From contig CANGOY010000010.1 in assembly GCA_947455585.1 (NCBI GenBank), positions 1 through 17,545 of the forward strand: DNA of 17,545 bases. Direction: 5' to 3'. Numbering within the stretch: the first letter of the stretch is position 1; each line of letters begins with the position of its first letter. This document shows, one piece after another, positions 1 to 7,091 of this stretch. The notes below the pieces were generated by a model. It had not been told where the DNA came from, made no database searches, and worked only from the letters and a program-made list of their open reading frames with translations. The position numbers were made by a program, and so were the translations under genes. Source of the DNA: Comamonadaceae bacterium. GTDB taxonomy: Bacteria > Pseudomonadota > Gammaproteobacteria > Burkholderiales > Burkholderiaceae_C.

Positions 1-329
1 AATTCCGCGAAGAAGCTGCTCGCGGTCAAACCTTGGGTTTGACGGAAGATGAGGTGCGTTTTTACGATGCGCTTGCAAACAATGAGTCTGCTGTGCGTGT
101 TCTGCAAGATGAGATCTTGAAAAAAATTGCTCACGAATTGACTGAAAACCTTCGCCAAAATTTGAAGGTCGACTGGAATGAACGTGAAAGCGTGCGAGCA
201 AGTCTGCGCTTGATGGTGCGGCGTATTTTGCGGAAATACAAATATCCGCCAGATTTACAAGACGCAGCTGTTGAGTTGGTGCTTCAGCAAGCTCATGCAC
301 TGGGTGAGGAATGGAGCGCTCATTTTTGA
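1..329 (+). CDS. hsdR: Type I restriction enzyme R subunit, C-terminal end (partial)
   Basis: This is the 3' end of a gene that begins before the window; the reading frame is open from base 3 to the stop at 327-329. The visible ~108 residues include the stretch GLTEDEVRFYDALANNESAV, then a helical region ending RRILRKYKYPPD, which I recognise as the C-terminal helical domain of HsdR. HsdR is the ATP-dependent translocase and nuclease subunit of type I restriction-modification complexes and works with HsdM and HsdS, which would lie to the left if present. None of the nuclease or helicase motifs fall inside the window, so whether the whole gene is intact cannot be judged. A TTG at 33 could be mistaken for a start, but the frame continues upstream of it with coding-like sequence. 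Confidence 0.85.
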   Translation, partial: FREEAARGQTLGLTEDEVRFYDALANNESAVRVLQDEILKKIAHELTENLRQNLKVDWNERESVRASLRLMVRRILRKYKYPPDLQDAAVELVLQQAHALGEEWSAHF

Positions 330-392
330 GGTGATAGAGTGCGTATTTGTTCACATTCAGCTCACGTCGAAATTACAGAAAACTGTCTATTT

Positions 393-398
393 AGAGGG
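393..398 (+). promoter_or_regulatory. Ribosome binding site of the ATPase-TOPRIM gene
   Basis: AGAGGG lies 10 bases before the ATG at 409 and supports that start. The 79-base gap after hsdR shows no clear terminator, so read-through from hsdR is possible. Confidence 0.55.
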
Positions 399-408
399 TG
401 GACGATAA

Positions 409-2097
409 ATGCCTAAGACCCAACTTAAAAAGCTAAAAATAAATAAATTTAGAGCTTTAAACAATGTGGATATTGAGTTCGGGACGCATGTCACTGTGAT
501 TTGCGGAAAGAACGGGACGTCTAAATCATCCATTTTGGGAATTGCGGCTCAGATATTCAGTTTTGAGCAGGACTACACGACAGACACCCCTCTCCAGTTT
601 CAAACCATCGCGGGTGGGAAGTTCAAATCCTTACCAAAGGAGCACTTTCGGTTTTCGGATCAATTCGACGTACCAGGTTCGCTTGATGTTGGAGTGGAGC
701 TTTTTGACGGCTACACCAATTCGAATGCAACGGCAGAACTCGAGCTTTCAAAGCGAGGCAAGGGTGCTAGGCCTGTTGTTCGAAAAAATAGCACTGCGAC
801 CGAGAGTAACAAAAGCCGAAATTTCACCCATCCTGTCATTTTTCTGAGTCTGAAACGCCTATTGCCTATTGCCGAAAGAGACTACGCGGTTAGTAATTTC
901 GCCTACTTGAACAAAAACAAGCAACGGTTTATCAACCTGACCAATGAGTTACTGAATAAGACTTCTTCGGCTGCGACAAGCACTGCAGGTTCAATTCATT
1001 CAGCGGTAGCCCACGCGGATAACTATGACCAAGATTCGGTATCTGCAGGTGAAGACAATGCCGGTCAGATCATGTTGGCACTGATGTCATTTCGAAAGCT
1101 TAAGGAAGAAAATTCTGCAAATTACAAAGGCGGGTTGCTGTTGATTGATGAGGCGGACGCGGGACTCTTTCCGGCCGCCCAAAAGAAACTAGTAGAAATC
1201 TTGAATCGAGAGTGTCAGGACCTCGATCTCCAGGTTGTCATGACTTCGCACTCGCCTACGCTAATTGAGTACACCTTTGAGCAGAGTCAAAAATTCCGCA
1301 AACGGTTTAAAACGATCTATCTGAGCGACACCTACGGGGGTGTCCAGTCCATGCATGATATGTCTTGGGCAAAAATCAACGCAGACCTTCATACAAAAAC
1401 GATTGCGTCCTCCATTGATGTGTCTCTTCCGTTGGTCAACGTCTATTTTGAAGATCAAGAGGGATGCGACTTTTTTAATGCATTGATGTATCGCCACCCG
1501 GCCAAAAAGTACATTACCCCGCTCAATGAAGTCTCGCTGGGCTGTTCTAATTACATTCAGCTTGCTCAACGTGGAGTTCCTGAGTTTTCCCAAAAAAGCA
1601 TCATTTGCCTTGATGCTGACGTAGACGCCGGCAAAATAAAAAAATTACATACCATTGCACTGCTGCCTGGTGCATTGCCGCCAGATCAATTGCTATTCGA
1701 GTACTTATTCAATTTGCCCGCGTCCCATGAAATATGGACGAATCCGCCGCAAATTACTCGCCCTGTATTCACTGCGGCGGCGAGTGACTTGATAAGTGAG
1801 CTCTCGATTTCAACAGCTACTATTGACGTCAAAACCTTGGTTGAAACCTATCGTGCGGGTGATGACGCTAAGAAGAAAAAATTAAGAGAGTTTTTTAAAT
1901 CTTTTTATAAATCACCAGACATTCAGTCCTTTCTGGCTCAAAAAAAGGCAAATTACCATCCGTGGCGTAGCTGGATTCAAGCGAATGAAACACTTAAAGT
2001 TCAGTTTTGCCTTCAAATCGTTGCAAAGCTAAAGAAGATCATGTCTGATGGATTTAGCGTGGATAGCTCTAAACTTAACGTCTTCGATGGAATGTGA
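409..2097 (+). CDS. OLD-like ATPase-TOPRIM putative nuclease (AAA_15 type)
   Basis: A 562-residue protein with an ABC/SMC-type ATPase domain followed by a TOPRIM-like domain, the layout of class 1 OLD (overcoming lysogenization defect) nucleases and of fused PARIS-type proteins. Visible motifs are an N-terminal strand typical of AAA_15 (LKKLKINKFRALNNVDIEF), Walker A GKNGTSKS at 33-40, a signature-like SAGED at 212-216, Walker B LLLIDE at 243-248 and the histidine switch TSHSP at 279-283. A TOPRIM-like acidic segment follows: VYFEDQEGCDFF (345-356, E348) and then LDADVD (401-406, D402/D404). The last ~150 residues are unassigned. OLD-family proteins are DNA nucleases in phage defence. The neighbours, hsdR upstream and an adenine methylase 38 bases downstream, fit a defence role. 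The second glycine of Walker A is replaced by S38. Base composition is visibly more A+T rich than in the core genes. The domain calls are good; the exact family and nuclease activity are inference. Confidence 0.75.
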   Translation: MPKTQLKKLKINKFRALNNVDIEFGTHVTVICGKNGTSKSSILGIAAQIFSFEQDYTTDTPLQFQTIAGGKFKSLPKEHFRFSDQFDVPGSLDVGVELFDGYTNSNATAELELSKRGKGARPVVRKNSTATESNKSRNFTHPVIFLSLKRLLPIAERDYAVSNFAYLNKNKQRFINLTNELLNKTSSAATSTAGSIHSAVAHADNYDQDSVSAGEDNAGQIMLALMSFRKLKEENSANYKGGLLLIDEADAGLFPAAQKKLVEILNRECQDLDLQVVMTSHSPTLIEYTFEQSQKFRKRFKTIYLSDTYGGVQSMHDMSWAKINADLHTKTIASSIDVSLPLVNVYFEDQEGCDFFNALMYRHPAKKYITPLNEVSLGCSNYIQLAQRGVPEFSQKSIICLDADVDAGKIKKLHTIALLPGALPPDQLLFEYLFNLPASHEIWTNPPQITRPVFTAAASDLISELSISTATIDVKTLVETYRAGDDAKKKKLREFFKSFYKSPDIQSFLAQKKANYHPWRSWIQANETLKVQFCLQIVAKLKKIMSDGFSVDSSKLNVFDGM

Positions 2098-2135
2098 TGC
2101 CGAATCTTTGTTCTTGATTTCCACCGGCTCAGTAC

Positions 2136-3011
2136 ATGTACTCAAATAAGCTCTACACCCCACTGCGCTACCCAGGCGGTAAGGCCGCTTTTGCGCCCTT
2201 CATTGCCCAAATAATGAAGCAAAACGGGTTGACCGGAGGGCATTATTTGGAGCCCTATGCGGGCGGTGCTGGGGTCGCACTTGAGCTTTTATTTCACGAT
2301 CATGCGAGCCATGTGCACATCAACGACCTTGACCCTGCCGTTTACGCGTTTTGGTGGGCTGTAACAAATGAAACAAATTCGCTACTGGATCTATTGGACA
2401 ACACGCCTATATCCATGGACCAATGGTTCAAATGGCGAGCGGTTCTGCGTGGTGAAGTAGAGGCGACACCTGTCGAGCGAGGGTTTGCGACATTGTTTAT
2501 GAATCGCACGAATCGCTCGGGAATACTGAAAGGCGGAGTAATCGGAGGCTTGGCTCAAGACGGTAGTTACAAGCTTGATGCGCGCTTTAAGAAAGATGTG
2601 ATCACTCAGCGTATTCAAAAAATTGCCAAGCATGCAGAACGAATATCTGTTCATTGCGAAGATGCGTTGAGTTTGCTGCAGAATTCTGTGCGACTTCTGC
2701 CGAAAAAATCACTCATATATCTTGATCCCCCATACTATGTGAAGGGACGTGGGCTTTACAGAAACTACTATGCCCATGAGGATCACGTAGCTATCGCAAA
2801 AAAACTTCAGTCCATCAGGTTCAGTCGCCCATGGGTTGTTTCGTACGATAACGCGATAGAGATTCAACAGTTGTATCAACTTAGTCAAGGATTAAGTTAT
2901 GGCTTGAACTACACCGCCCAGAAGCGATATGTTGGCAATGAGGTGATGTTCTTTAGTCGGAATCTCTCAATTCCAGAAGAGATGATCCCATTAGCCAAGA
3001 CTGCTGCTTAA
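2136..3011 (+). CDS. D12-class DNA adenine methylase (Dam-like)
   Basis: A 291-residue N6-adenine DNA methyltransferase of the D12 (Dam/DpnIIA alpha-group) family, which transfers a methyl group from S-adenosylmethionine to adenine in a short target. Motifs are in the expected order: RYPGGK at 11-16, the AdoMet-binding EPYAGGAG at 39-46, INDLDP at 62-67, NRTNRSGIL at 123-131, and the catalytic motif DPPYY at 197-201. The length is normal for the family. The gene follows the ATPase-TOPRIM gene by 38 bases on the same strand, suggesting co-expression; no strong ribosome binding site is seen before the ATG at 2136. A likely role is marking host DNA for the neighbouring nuclease or an unseen one, but an orphan regulatory methylase is possible. 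The target sequence cannot be read from the motifs. It is convergent with the next gene, 22 bases away. Confidence 0.9.
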   Translation: MYSNKLYTPLRYPGGKAAFAPFIAQIMKQNGLTGGHYLEPYAGGAGVALELLFHDHASHVHINDLDPAVYAFWWAVTNETNSLLDLLDNTPISMDQWFKWRAVLRGEVEATPVERGFATLFMNRTNRSGILKGGVIGGLAQDGSYKLDARFKKDVITQRIQKIAKHAERISVHCEDALSLLQNSVRLLPKKSLIYLDPPYYVKGRGLYRNYYAHEDHVAIAKKLQSIRFSRPWVVSYDNAIEIQQLYQLSQGLSYGLNYTAQKRYVGNEVMFFSRNLSIPEEMIPLAKTAA

Positions 3012-3033
3012 TCGCATTTCGACGACATCCTTC

Positions 3034-3492
3034 TCATATCAGCGATAGGCGATCGAGCGCTACTCCCCGTGATCTCTTCTGCCCCGTTTGCTGGGTTTCA
3101 GCAGTTCGCTTTTCAATTTCCGCTTTGTACTGACGTGCCCAAGCCTTCACTTCATTTAGCTTGAACCAGATCTCTTTGTTGACGCGAAAGTGTGGAATGT
3201 TCAGCTCTTGTCTCTTGTATGTATTTCTGAACCAGTGCGTTGGCAGTTTGAGGATGAAAGCGACCTCATCGCACTTCAGTGGTTTGGATATTTCTGACAC
3301 CGGATTTTGAGCCGTGGACTGCTGCAAAGTGCTTTTTTCAAATTTAAGAACAGTCCGCATTGGATAGAGGATTCGACGGGAAATTTTTAGGTACTGAGGG
3401 CCGTAGCCCTTAGTTCGCCACTTTTGCAAGGTTTTGGGTTTGATGCTCCAGTGAGCTGCTAGCTCAGAAGGCGTTAGTAATTTCTCGTCCAT
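3034..3492 (-). CDS. Small protein with two excisionase-like HTH domains
   Basis: A 152-residue protein. Residues 5-54 (beginning LLTPSELAAHWSIKPKTLQ, then ...RRILYPMRTVLKFEKS) match the MerR/excisionase-type winged helix-turn-helix (HTH_17) found in excisionases and AlpA-like regulators. Residues 73-120 (KCDEVAFILKLPTHWFRNTY to FKLNEVKAWAR) repeat the same helix, turn and wing plan, joined by a ~18-residue polar linker. The tail from 121 is basic and probably disordered. It is probably a DNA-binding regulator or a recombination directionality factor of the island. No integrase gene is visible in this window. It faces the methylase gene convergently and is preceded by ~270 gene-free bases that would hold its promoter. 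The first HTH is clear; the second is weaker, and the function is unknown. Confidence 0.65.
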   Translation of the reverse strand: MDEKLLTPSELAAHWSIKPKTLQKWRTKGYGPQYLKISRRILYPMRTVLKFEKSTLQQSTAQNPVSEISKPLKCDEVAFILKLPTHWFRNTYKRQELNIPHFRVNKEIWFKLNEVKAWARQYKAEIEKRTAETQQTGQKRSRGVALDRLSLI

Positions 3493-3766
3493 TTGGTCAT
3501 CCAGTTAGTAAGGTCACGCATTCAGGCGTACTTTCTGGAAAAAGCCAAGTCAAAAAGCAAAAAATTGAAAAAGCGGGCGGGGCCAAAGCCCATGTAAATC
3601 ACGTGTTGTTAAAAGTCCACACGGCGGAACTTATTTTGCTTAGCGAAAAAATAGCAATGTATGTCCAGAATCGCCGAGGAAATGAGCATTAATTAAATCG
3701 AAGATATGGTAAGGAGCTTTACGTTTAAGAGGTTCTTTTTAAGTGGTTTTGATACGGCACCAAAAT
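3493..3766. other. Gene-free region at the right edge of the defence island
   Basis: No convincing coding sequence, tRNA or repeat was found here. The sequence is A+T rich and contains a short GGGC...GCCC hairpin possibility near 3575-3590. A 20-codon frame (3706-3768) has no ribosome binding site. It probably carries the promoter of the minus-strand HTH gene, and it may hold the island junction, because core gene order starts just to the right. Confidence 0.4.
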
Positions 3767-3799
3767 AAAACCCGTTACGCCTTTGGCGTAGCGGGTTTT
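3767..3799. terminator. Bidirectional rho-independent terminator
   Basis: Arms AAAACCCGTTACGCC (3767-3781) and GGCGTAGCGGGTTTT (3785-3799) pair along 15 positions with one G-U, around a TTT loop. A T-run follows on the plus strand, and T-rich sequence follows on the minus strand. It suits termination of the minus-strand dciA-like gene ending at 3842. The plus-strand gene it would once have served is not obvious here. Confidence 0.85.
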
Positions 3800-3841
3800 T
3801 CTTTGCCTTTTGATTTTTTGATTCAGTTGGGTGATTTCACT

Positions 3842-4228
3842 CTAGCGCGTTGCGCTGACCTTCACGCGAATAGTGTTCACATCCCAGCCTTTGGTACGCA
3901 AGTGGGCACATAAGGCGGGCAGTGTTTGGCGAAGTTTGGCCGCTACAGCGCTGTTGGGCACGAGCAGGCACCACGCATCGCCCTCGACCCCACCCGATTG
4001 AATGAGCGAACGCAACGACACCGGCAGCAGTGGCGCAATTGCTTTGAGCCGATTTTGAGTGTCACGCGCGATGGCCGAGAACTGGGCCAAAGAAGGCGCC
4101 GAATTGACGACTTGCTCTAAGGTTTGAGATTTGCCACGGCTAAAAACCTTGGCTTTGGGTGGCGTGCTGTAACCCAGCGCGCGATAAGCCGCGAGTGTGT
4201 CTGGATGAGGCGTAGAGCGGGTGGCCAT
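3842..4228 (-). CDS. dciA: DciA-like (DUF721) helicase-loading protein
   Basis: A 128-residue protein of the DUF721 family, named DciA in bacteria that lack DnaC, where it interacts with the replicative helicase DnaB. The recognisable part is the C-terminal half: CLLVPNSAVAAKLRQTLPAL followed by a conserved TKGWDVNTIRVKV strand, typical of the family's KH-like domain. The N-terminal ~45 residues are basic and serine/threonine rich, as is common in betaproteobacterial versions. It is transcribed away from secA; in many Burkholderiales this gene sits next to secA. The ATG at 4228 is the only good start, though no Shine-Dalgarno sequence is evident. The transcript probably ends at the terminator 3767-3799. 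Confidence 0.75.
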   Translation of the reverse strand: MATRSTPHPDTLAAYRALGYSTPPKAKVFSRGKSQTLEQVVNSAPSLAQFSAIARDTQNRLKAIAPLLPVSLRSLIQSGGVEGDAWCLLVPNSAVAAKLRQTLPALCAHLRTKGWDVNTIRVKVSATR

Positions 4229-4278
4229 GTGGCAATTATGCGGGCTGCAGACGGTTAAAATTCGAAGCTTCTATCAAG

Positions 4279-4324
4279 CCTTTTAAAAAGGATTTTGCGA
4301 CCCTTGTTTTCAAGTGAAAACAAG
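4279..4324. promoter_or_regulatory. Palindromes in the dciA-secA divergent region
   Basis: The 113-base region between dciA and secA holds two dyads. The first is CCTTTT-A-AAAAGG (4279-4291). The second is a perfect one: CTTGTTTTCA (4303-4312), AG, TGAAAACAAG (4315-4324). The second ends 17 bases before the secA ATG, where it could be an operator or an mRNA hairpin near the initiation site. No clear -35/-10 pair was found, and no strong Shine-Dalgarno precedes secA. Confidence 0.45.
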
Positions 4325-4341
4325 ACCCCCGCAGTGCTCGC

Positions 4342-7086
4342 ATGGCTCTCAATTTCTTGACTCATATTTTTGGTAGCCGCAATGAGCGTCTACTCAAGCA
4401 ATACCGCAAAACCGTCGCGCAAATCAATGCGTTAGAGCCAACGTTAGAGAAGCTCAGCGACGATGCCTTGCGTGCCAAAACCGACGAATTCAAAACACGC
4501 GTGGCCAATGGCGAAACTTTGGATGCTTTGTTGCCCGAGGCTTATGCCGTGGTGCGCGAAGCTTCTAAGCGCGTGATGAAGATGCGTCACTTTGATGTGC
4601 AGATGCTGGGCGGCATTTCTTTGCACAACGGCAAGATTTCCGAAATGCGCACAGGTGAAGGCAAGACCCTCACTGCTACGTTGCCCGTGTACTTGAATGC
4701 TCTCGCAGGCAATGGCGTGCATGTAGTAACCGTGAACGATTACTTGGCCAGCCGTGATGCGAAATGGATGTCTCGCCTGTACAACTGGCTGGGCTTGTCT
4801 GTGGGCATCAACTTGCCACAGATGCCACGCGAAGAAAAGCAAGCGGCTTATCGCGCCGATATTACTTACGGCACCAACAACGAATACGGCTTTGACTACT
4901 TGCGCGACAACATGGTCTACGAAGCCGCTGACCGTGTGCAACGCAAACTCAACTTCGCCATCGTGGACGAGGTGGACTCCATCTTGATTGACGAGGCGCG
5001 CACGCCACTCATCATCAGTGGCCAAGCCGAAGACCACACCGAAATGTACGTGGCTATCAACCGCGTGGTACCTGTGCTTACACGCCAAATTGGTGAAGAA
5101 GACCCGCATACGGGACAGGGCATCATCACACCGGGCGACTTCACGGTCGACGAAAAATCACACCAAGTGTTCATGACCGAGCAAGGTCATGAAAACGCAG
5201 AGCGCATCTTGAGCGCGAATGGATTGTTAGCAGAAGGCGCGTCGCTGTACGACCCCGCCAACATCAGCTTGATGCATCACCTGTATGCAGCCTTGCGTGC
5301 CAATCACCTCTATCACCGCGACCAGCACTACGTGGTGCAAAACGGTGAAATCACCATCGTCGATGAGTTCACAGGCCGTTTGATGTCGGGTCGCCGTTGG
5401 AGCGATGGCTTGCACCAAGCCGTGGAAGCCAAAGAAGGCGTGGAGATTCAAGCTGAGAACCAAACGCTCGCCTCCATCACCTTCCAAAACTATTTTCGCT
5501 TGTATAACAAGCTCGGTGGTATGACCGGCACGGCCGACACCGAAGCCTACGAGTTCCAAGAGATTTACGGGTTGGAAACCGTTGTCATTCCACCGAACCG
5601 CATCAGCAAGCGCGAAGACCAGTTAGACCGCGTTTACAAAACCACTGCCGAAAAATACATTGCTGCCATTGCCGATATTCGCGAGTGTTACGAGCGCGGC
5701 CAGCCCGTGTTGGTAGGCACCACCTCGATTGAAAACTCTGAGCTGATTGCTGAGATGCTGGAAAAGGCTAAGTTGCCGCACCAAGTGCTTAACGCCAAGC
5801 AGCACGCCAGTGAAGCCACCATCATTGCGCAAGCAGGTCGCGCCAAGATGATCACCATCGCCACCAACATGGCCGGTCGTGGTACTGACATTGTGTTGGG
5901 CGGTAACGTCGAAAAAGACATTGCGGAAGTGGAGGCCAATGAATCATTGGATGCCGCAGAAAAGAAAAAACAAATCGACGCCTTGCGCGTGCAATGGACC
6001 AAAGACCACGACGATGTGAAGTCGCTCGGTGGCTTGCGCATCATCGCGACAGAGCGCCACGAATCACGCCGCATTGACAACCAGTTGCGCGGTCGTTCAG
6101 GCCGTCAAGGTGACCCTGGTTCTTCACGTTTTTACCTGAGCTTAGATGACTCGCTCATGCGCATCTTTGCAGGTGATCGTGTCAAAGCCATCATGGACCG
6201 TTTGAAGATGCCCGAGGGCGAAGCCATTGAAGCGGGCATCGTCACACGCAGTATTGAGAGCGCGCAGCGCAAAGTCGAAGCGCGCAACTTTGACATTCGT
6301 AAACAATTGTTGGAATACGACGATGTGTCGAATGACCAACGCCGTGTGATTTACCAACAACGCAACGACATCTTGGACGCCACCGATTTGACCGCTCAAA
6401 TCGCCAGCTTGCGTGAAGGTAGCTTTACCGATTTGGTCCGCCAATACGTGCCCGAAGAATCGGTTGAAGAGCAGTGGGATATCGCTGGCTTAGAGCGTGC
6501 GTTGTTGAACGAATGGCTCATCGAGTTGCCATTGCAGACGACGGTGCAACAAGCATCAGCCATCACCGATGATGAAATCTTGGCGCAAGTGATTGAAGCG
6601 GCGCATGCCGCATTCCAAACCAAACTCGACCGTGTGGGTGTTGAACAATTCACGCCCTTCATGCGTGTGGTCTTGCTGCAAAACATCGACAGCCATTGGC
6701 GCGAGCATTTGGCAGCCTTGGACTATTTGCGCCAAGGCATTCACTTGCGCGGCTACGCACAAAAGCAGCCCAAGCAAGAGTACAAGCGCGAAGCGTTTGA
6801 GTTGTTTGGTCAGTTGTTGGACTTGGTTAAAAACGAAGTCACCCGCGTGTTGATGACGGTCAAGATCGAATCGAACGAGCAAATCGAGCAAGCCGCATCT
6901 GATCTGGAAGACCGTGCAGAGAACCTGCACAACGTCACTTACACCGCACCTGATGAATCAGGCCAAGCGGTGACCACCGCAGACGAAGCCACCTTCGCTG
7001 CACAAATGCCCACTGTGGGGCGCAACGAATCTTGCCCTTGCGGTAGCGGTAAAAAATTCAAGTTCTGTCACGGCAAGTTGGCCTAA
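4342..7086 (+). CDS. secA: Protein translocase ATPase SecA
   Basis: SecA is the ATPase motor that pushes unfolded secretory proteins through the SecYEG channel at the inner membrane. The 914-residue length is normal. Visible motifs are Walker A RTGEGKT at 103-109, Walker B VDEVDSILIDEARTP starting at 208, the GMTGTADTEAYEF segment of the second nucleotide-binding domain, the helicase-like ATNMAGRGTDIVLGG and QLRGRSGRQGDPGSSRFYLS motifs, and a C-terminal zinc-binding tail CPCGSGKKFKFCH (898-910), which binds SecB and lipid in the family. Nothing is truncated. The start at 4342 gives the usual MALNFLTHIFGSRNERLLKQ N-terminus. argJ follows after 5 bases, so the two are probably co-transcribed. 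A 10+2+10 palindrome lies just upstream and may bear on its regulation. Large open frames antisense to this gene are codon-bias shadows. Confidence 0.99.
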   Translation: MALNFLTHIFGSRNERLLKQYRKTVAQINALEPTLEKLSDDALRAKTDEFKTRVANGETLDALLPEAYAVVREASKRVMKMRHFDVQMLGGISLHNGKISEMRTGEGKTLTATLPVYLNALAGNGVHVVTVNDYLASRDAKWMSRLYNWLGLSVGINLPQMPREEKQAAYRADITYGTNNEYGFDYLRDNMVYEAADRVQRKLNFAIVDEVDSILIDEARTPLIISGQAEDHTEMYVAINRVVPVLTRQIGEEDPHTGQGIITPGDFTVDEKSHQVFMTEQGHENAERILSANGLLAEGASLYDPANISLMHHLYAALRANHLYHRDQHYVVQNGEITIVDEFTGRLMSGRRWSDGLHQAVEAKEGVEIQAENQTLASITFQNYFRLYNKLGGMTGTADTEAYEFQEIYGLETVVIPPNRISKREDQLDRVYKTTAEKYIAAIADIRECYERGQPVLVGTTSIENSELIAEMLEKAKLPHQVLNAKQHASEATIIAQAGRAKMITIATNMAGRGTDIVLGGNVEKDIAEVEANESLDAAEKKKQIDALRVQWTKDHDDVKSLGGLRIIATERHESRRIDNQLRGRSGRQGDPGSSRFYLSLDDSLMRIFAGDRVKAIMDRLKMPEGEAIEAGIVTRSIESAQRKVEARNFDIRKQLLEYDDVSNDQRRVIYQQRNDILDATDLTAQIASLREGSFTDLVRQYVPEESVEEQWDIAGLERALLNEWLIELPLQTTVQQASAITDDEILAQVIEAAHAAFQTKLDRVGVEQFTPFMRVVLLQNIDSHWREHLAALDYLRQGIHLRGYAQKQPKQEYKREAFELFGQLLDLVKNEVTRVLMTVKIESNEQIEQAASDLEDRAENLHNVTYTAPDESGQAVTTADEATFAAQMPTVGRNESCPCGSGKKFKFCHGKLA

Positions 7087-7091
7087 GTTTT

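Noticed and set aside
3741..3762. Resemblance of GGTTTTGATACGGCACCA to a tRNA 3' end as a possible attachment site
   Set aside because: The T-loop pattern GTTCRANTC is not matched, and no acceptor or anticodon arms or integrase are visible.
3706..3768. A 20-codon frame ending at the terminator near 3767
   Set aside because: No ribosome binding site before the ATG (the AAGGAG is inside the frame) and no recognisable peptide; probably chance.
4444..5109. A 221-codon open frame antisense to secA, with other long antisense frames inside secA
   Set aside because: secA is certain on the plus strand, and the antisense translations show no recognisable domain; they follow from codon bias.
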